DNA of 64,000 bases. It comes from Candidatus Heimdallarchaeota archaeon. GTDB lineage: Archaea > Asgardarchaeota > Heimdallarchaeia > Hodarchaeales > Hodarchaeaceae. The notes beneath the pieces were generated by a model, which saw only the letters and a list, made by a program, of their open reading frames with translations, was not told where the DNA came from and did no database searches. Below are positions 60,576-64,000 of this stretch, one piece after another. Made by a program: the position numbers and the translations under genes. The DNA lies in NCBI GenBank assembly GCA_020353515.1, contig CP070695.1, positions 3,708,277-3,772,276 on the forward strand, in the 5' to 3' direction. The stretch's first letter is position 1, and every line of letters starts with the position of its first letter.

Positions 60576-62885
60576 TTAGTGAAACTTATAGAGCTCCTCA
60601 TTCAATATTTCATAAACTTGTTTCATAAAGATTGGTACATCAGGTACCCCAAGTATTTCACAGATTTTTCTGTCTAATAAATGCCGAATATGATTTTTAT
60701 TGTTCATTGCATCTTTGATTTGATAATAAAAGGACTTGAAGTGGCTTGATTCAAGAATAAACTGGTCAAAAATCTGAAATAAATCTCTTCGATCGACATC
60801 AATCACCTTTTTGGGATCCAAACAGAAGAAATTTCGAACATCGGTCCCGAAAATTTGTCCAAGAGCTCCTGTCTTTTCTCTACGTAACACAAAGTACGTC
60901 AAGAGAAAAATAGAGCTATTTAAGTAAGCTGCAATGATTTTGTCATGAAATTCTTCGTATGTTCTAATAAATATAAAATTATCAGAAAGGATAACAGGAT
61001 TTGGAGAATAATAAGCAATGATTTTGTTACTTAGTAAACTCAGCTCATGCGTAATAGCTATTCTGGCTATTTTCCGCCCTTTTTCTATATGTTTGAAAGC
61101 AAGTGTTTCAAATCCTGTTTTTCGGAATTTTTGAACCCCCCAGTTAACATAATGCTTAATAGCTTCATCCAAATCATTCCAGGGAGGAATTACAACAACA
61201 AAATCTGATATTTTTGGCATAATTCGTTCATAGAGAGAAGATTTCCTTAACACAGGAGACAGATATTGGATTGATAATTTCATTGTAGTATTAGTTTCTA
61301 TATTCTGAATTTTTATCCATAGTTTCGACTGCTCAGTGATTTTCCAATATTTATTAGGAAGATAGAAGAAATTTGAGATCCCTGCGCGAAAACCACGATC
61401 AACATCATACCGTGGTGTCTTCACCAATTGAGCTATAGGAGAAGTCAGATTTAAATTTCTTATCTGTTCAAATAAATTAAAGAAACGTTGATTAAATAGG
61501 TATACAACCCAATTCAAGTCAATATTTTCTTTCAAAGTTTGAAAAGGGATAAGATTTATTCGAATATTTAGATCTTCATAAGTTTCATTAGTAGCTTCTT
61601 CTATTATTTTACCTATTCTACGATAGTTCTTTCTTGTTAATTCTGTCTTTAAAACGATAAATTTAGTCTTTGACTCCCTTATCTGGCCTCTTTGTGCAAT
61701 GAAGAGAATTTCCTTGAATGTACATTGTTCTGAAAAAGCAGTCTGAACTTCTGAGGTAATAATATACTTAAAATGGAATCTTGAAAAAAGAAATTTTAGC
61801 ACTGGTCTCATCGTAGAAGAGTTAATTAGAGAAAGAGGGAGAATAAAAGCGAGAATACCATTCTTTTTCAAAAATCTCAATGAATCTAGAAGAAAATAAG
61901 CATATAACCCTAAATATTTTTTGTTATAATTAATGGAAATCCCCTCATGACGAAGATGAGCCTCTAGAAAATCTTTATACTCACTATCTAAACGATCTCC
62001 ACGTGTAAACGGAGGATTACCAAGTAGGATGTCAAATTTTCCTAATTGCGTCTTATTTCCTTTCATTCTACTTGAGTATTCAAAAAAATCAATAATTTCG
62101 ATTTGACAATTACTCCAGAGGTCTGTTGGATTCTGGATAGCAAGATTAATTTCAGCTAAATGGGCAGCAAATACTGAAACATCGATACCAAAGAGCTTCT
62201 GTAAAATCTGATCATGTTCCAAGGCTCCATTGAGCTCATTGATTCGCTTATATGCACTTACTAATAGAGTTCCAGAACCACAAGCAGGATCCATGAGATT
62301 AATCTGGTCTTTTTTTATGACTAAGTATGATAAGAATTCACCAACGATATTTGATGTATAGTAAGCCGCCAGAAACTTACGGAGGTCAAATGGAATTAAT
62401 CCATGGAATATTTTTCCTAAAATATCAGTTGAATATTGTAAGTAGCGAAACTGAAGTATTTTTTTGAACACACGATTTAAAGTTGAAACCGATTCATTGG
62501 GAAGTAGTTCTACAACTTGTGCATTGAAGATTACTCCATAATTCTGTTTTGTTACCATTTTATCAAATAGTTTCTGCAGATCTTTCCCATTTTTAAATGA
62601 AAGGGAATCTAATCCATTGTCATCATGTTTTTTCAGTAGAACAATATAAATGAATATCTGGGTAACAATAACAAAAGCTGCAGAACGAACGATTGCTGAT
62701 TCATACTCCTTTTTTCTTTTCACCGTACGTGTTATTTTGTTATCTAAAACTCGGGCAAAAAAGAATCCAAGTGTTCTGTCAAACTTATTAAATCCCACTT
62801 TTTTTGTGTAGGACTCTACTTCGTTTACAGCATCAACTAGAACGTTAAGAACCTCTTCTTCAGTATGAAGGTCTGATTTATTCAA
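60576..62885 (-). CDS. Eco57I-type N6-adenine DNA methyltransferase
   Basis: 769 residues. Motif I LMDPACGSGTLLVSAY at about 197-212 and catalytic NPPFTRGDR at about 290-298 (NPPF variant of the N6-adenine motif IV), with the gamma-class order. N-terminal helical region (1-170) resembles HsdM/Eco57I-type leaders, and the C-terminal half likely holds target recognition (ILSDNFIFIRTYEEFHDKIIAAYLNSSIFLL). No nuclease motif was seen. First of five closely spaced minus-strand genes running to 54473. Confidence 0.87.
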   Translation of the reverse strand: MNKSDLHTEEEVLNVLVDAVNEVESYTKKVGFNKFDRTLGFFFARVLDNKITRTVKRKKEYESAIVRSAAFVIVTQIFIYIVLLKKHDDNGLDSLSFKNGKDLQKLFDKMVTKQNYGVIFNAQVVELLPNESVSTLNRVFKKILQFRYLQYSTDILGKIFHGLIPFDLRKFLAAYYTSNIVGEFLSYLVIKKDQINLMDPACGSGTLLVSAYKRINELNGALEHDQILQKLFGIDVSVFAAHLAEINLAIQNPTDLWSNCQIEIIDFFEYSSRMKGNKTQLGKFDILLGNPPFTRGDRLDSEYKDFLEAHLRHEGISINYNKKYLGLYAYFLLDSLRFLKKNGILAFILPLSLINSSTMRPVLKFLFSRFHFKYIITSEVQTAFSEQCTFKEILFIAQRGQIRESKTKFIVLKTELTRKNYRRIGKIIEEATNETYEDLNIRINLIPFQTLKENIDLNWVVYLFNQRFFNLFEQIRNLNLTSPIAQLVKTPRYDVDRGFRAGISNFFYLPNKYWKITEQSKLWIKIQNIETNTTMKLSIQYLSPVLRKSSLYERIMPKISDFVVVIPPWNDLDEAIKHYVNWGVQKFRKTGFETLAFKHIEKGRKIARIAITHELSLLSNKIIAYYSPNPVILSDNFIFIRTYEEFHDKIIAAYLNSSIFLLTYFVLRREKTGALGQIFGTDVRNFFCLDPKKVIDVDRRDLFQIFDQFILESSHFKSFYYQIKDAMNNKNHIRHLLDRKICEILGVPDVPIFMKQVYEILNEELYKFH

Positions 62886-63036
62886 ATATGGTCACTTGTT
62901 TTCATGAAATTAAGTCGTAATAGAAAATTTTTTCAGAATTATGTGAGCTTAATTCATATCAATCTAAAATGCTTTAATACTTCCTGTAGTAAAGAAAACT
63001 CTCCTAGTTCATGAAATTAGATTAGGAAGAAAATTA

Positions 63037-63909
63037 ATGGGTATAAGAATCCTTTCAATTACAGAGAAATACTACAAAAACTTGGAAGAAATGTATACCA
63101 ATGTGTTTGGTGAATTTGATAGTTCTACTGACCAAACTAACTTCCGCAGATATATTAGGTTCAGATCAAATCTAATCAAGATCGCTGCCCATTCTTCGAA
63201 AGTGGTCGGGTGTATCATTGGGAGTCGAGATAATTTTCACAAAGCAAGAGTTTATTTTCTTTATGTTCTTCCAAATTTTCAACGACGCTTAATTGGCAGT
63301 GATCTCTTACAGAAATTAGAAATGGAGTTCCGTACCAATCAGTCTAACCTCCGATATATATCGGTACGTATTCCAGAGAAATTCTTTGATTCAAAGGGCT
63401 TTTTTATGAAGCATAGATATGAGATTATTACTAAAATTAACTGCTATGTAAAAAAGGATCTACACTTTCCATTTCAAGCAAACCCAAATCTAGAAATTAG
63501 ATTAGCTACTGAAAATGACCTAAAAAATCTTATCAAACTAGAACATGCCTGTTTTTCAGAATATTGGAGGAAAACAAAGGAAGACTTCAAGGGGGAGATT
63601 GAATCAAAAGTAAATATTCTTTTGATAGCTCTTCTAGATGGAATACTCGTCGGTTACAACTCTAGTTCGATTTCTGCTAATGGAACCAATGGACACTATG
63701 CTCGTATTGCTACACTTCCAGAATTTCGCAAGCAGCATATTGCAACCAGTCTTACAGCTCAAGCTTTTCATTGGTTCCAAGATCAGAAAGTAAGAAACGT
63801 TTTGTTGACAACATTTGCAGAAAGTGAGGCCCATAATTTAATGTACAAAAAGTGGGGGTTTGAATTTGAGGAACAGGAGTTGATTTTAGCTAAAAAAATA
63901 ATAACCTAG
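63037..63909 (+). CDS. Tandem-GNAT acetyltransferase
   Basis: 290 residues with two GNAT domains. The first (1-140) includes FLYVLPNFQRRLIGSDLLQKLE (about 69-90; the RxxGxG/A loop is altered to QRRLIGS) and a SKGFFMKHRYE end. The second (about 148-290) includes YARIATLPEFRKQHIATSLTAQAF (loop RKQHIAT) and HNLMYKKWGFEFEE. One or both domains may be catalytically weak because the glycines of the acetyl-CoA loop are partly replaced. Substrate unknown; RimI-like or small-molecule acetylation possible. Confidence 0.82.
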   Translation: MGIRILSITEKYYKNLEEMYTNVFGEFDSSTDQTNFRRYIRFRSNLIKIAAHSSKVVGCIIGSRDNFHKARVYFLYVLPNFQRRLIGSDLLQKLEMEFRTNQSNLRYISVRIPEKFFDSKGFFMKHRYEIITKINCYVKKDLHFPFQANPNLEIRLATENDLKNLIKLEHACFSEYWRKTKEDFKGEIESKVNILLIALLDGILVGYNSSSISANGTNGHYARIATLPEFRKQHIATSLTAQAFHWFQDQKVRNVLLTTFAESEAHNLMYKKWGFEFEEQELILAKKIIT

Positions 63910-64000
63910 CTATCTATTTTCTTTTCATTAAAAGAGAGAAGCCTCCAAGTTTGTCTTTGTAACCATTCTATTTCGGTCATTTTACAATTTTCGAACCATT
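63906..64000 (-). CDS. Possible C-terminal end of a gene entering from the right edge
   Basis: A minus-strand frame stays open from the right edge to a TAG at 63908-63906, reading ...ENCKMTEIEWLQRQTWRLLS. It would overlap the acetyltransferase stop by a few bases, a convergent arrangement common in this window. At about 31 codons it could be open by chance. Confidence 0.2.
   Translation of the reverse strand, partial: WFENCKMTEIEWLQRQTWRLLSFNEKKIDS

Noticed and set aside
1..64000. CRISPR arrays, tRNA or rRNA genes, insertion sequences
   Set aside because: No regularly spaced repeats, cloverleaf-like sequences, ribosomal RNA motifs or transposase genes were recognised by eye; a tRNA scan would be needed to be certain.

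Overview
The window is AT-rich, densely coded chromosomal DNA from an archaeon, most probably an Asgard archaeon of the Heimdallarchaeia type. That placement is inferred from gene content: a geranylgeranyl reductase-family flavoprotein (archaeal lipid pathway), a Ras-like small GTPase fold, several longin/roadblock-like proteins, a LURP-one/scramblase-fold protein, surface proteins with a C-terminal membrane anchor plus basic tail, frequent GTG/TTG starts and TATA-box-like promoters. No rRNA, tRNA, CRISPR array or insertion sequence was recognised. Bacterial-type genes (UvrA, MttB-like methyltransferase, tryptophanase-family lyase, EutA, FdrA/DUF1116) are mixed in, as is common in these genomes.

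Layout. 1-3.4 kb: minus-strand ABC-2 export operon (ATPase and two permeases), followed by a MacB/FtsX-type permease cut by the left edge. 3.5-8 kb: an orphan EutA-like protein, a longin-like/winged-helix protein with a small membrane partner, and an anchored surface protein. 7.9-15.1 kb: a catabolic island with a two-subunit molybdenum hydroxylase (no FAD subunit) divergent from an operon of acyl-CoA dehydrogenase, FdrA, a 56-residue FdrA-type small protein and DUF1116. 15.1-18.2 kb: an operon with small membrane proteins, a frameshifted remnant of a short-chain dehydrogenase, a Ras-fold protein whose nucleotide-binding motifs have decayed, and an acetyltransferase. 18.2-32.7 kb: M42 peptidase, surface protein, heterodimeric ABC exporter, uvrA, MttB homologue, beta-eliminating lyase and geranylgeranyl reductase.

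32.8-36.5 kb holds three methyltransferase-fold genes in a row: an apparently dead one, an intact beta-class enzyme overlapping it, and a gamma-class Eco57I/TaqI-like enzyme, with no recognisable nuclease. 36.5-45.6 kb is the strongest candidate for an undescribed system. Two operons diverge from one promoter region that carries a 22-bp operator made of two 10-bp palindromes. Leftwards lie a winged-helix protein, a ParA/MinD-like ATPase and a membrane-anchored ectodomain protein. Rightwards lie a small protein, a CBM9-like surface protein, a helical-toroid-like secreted protein and an 1161-residue polytopic membrane protein with a zinc ribbon. Two of the surface proteins share a Gly-Ala-Ala-Thr motif before their C-terminal anchor.

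45.6-54.5 kb: tandem paralogues with two longin/roadblock-like domains each, a small zinc-ribbon/YbaK/NIF3 operon, an acyl-CoA synthetase, a COG2231-type HhH protein that keeps its iron-sulfur cysteines but lacks the catalytic aspartate, a LURP-one-like protein and a VUT (queuosine precursor) transporter. 54.5-62.9 kb is a closely spaced minus-strand run of three more DNA methyltransferases interleaved with a DUF47-PiT phosphate transport pair; a tandem-GNAT acetyltransferase closes the window. All assignments rest on reading motifs by eye; no database search was possible.
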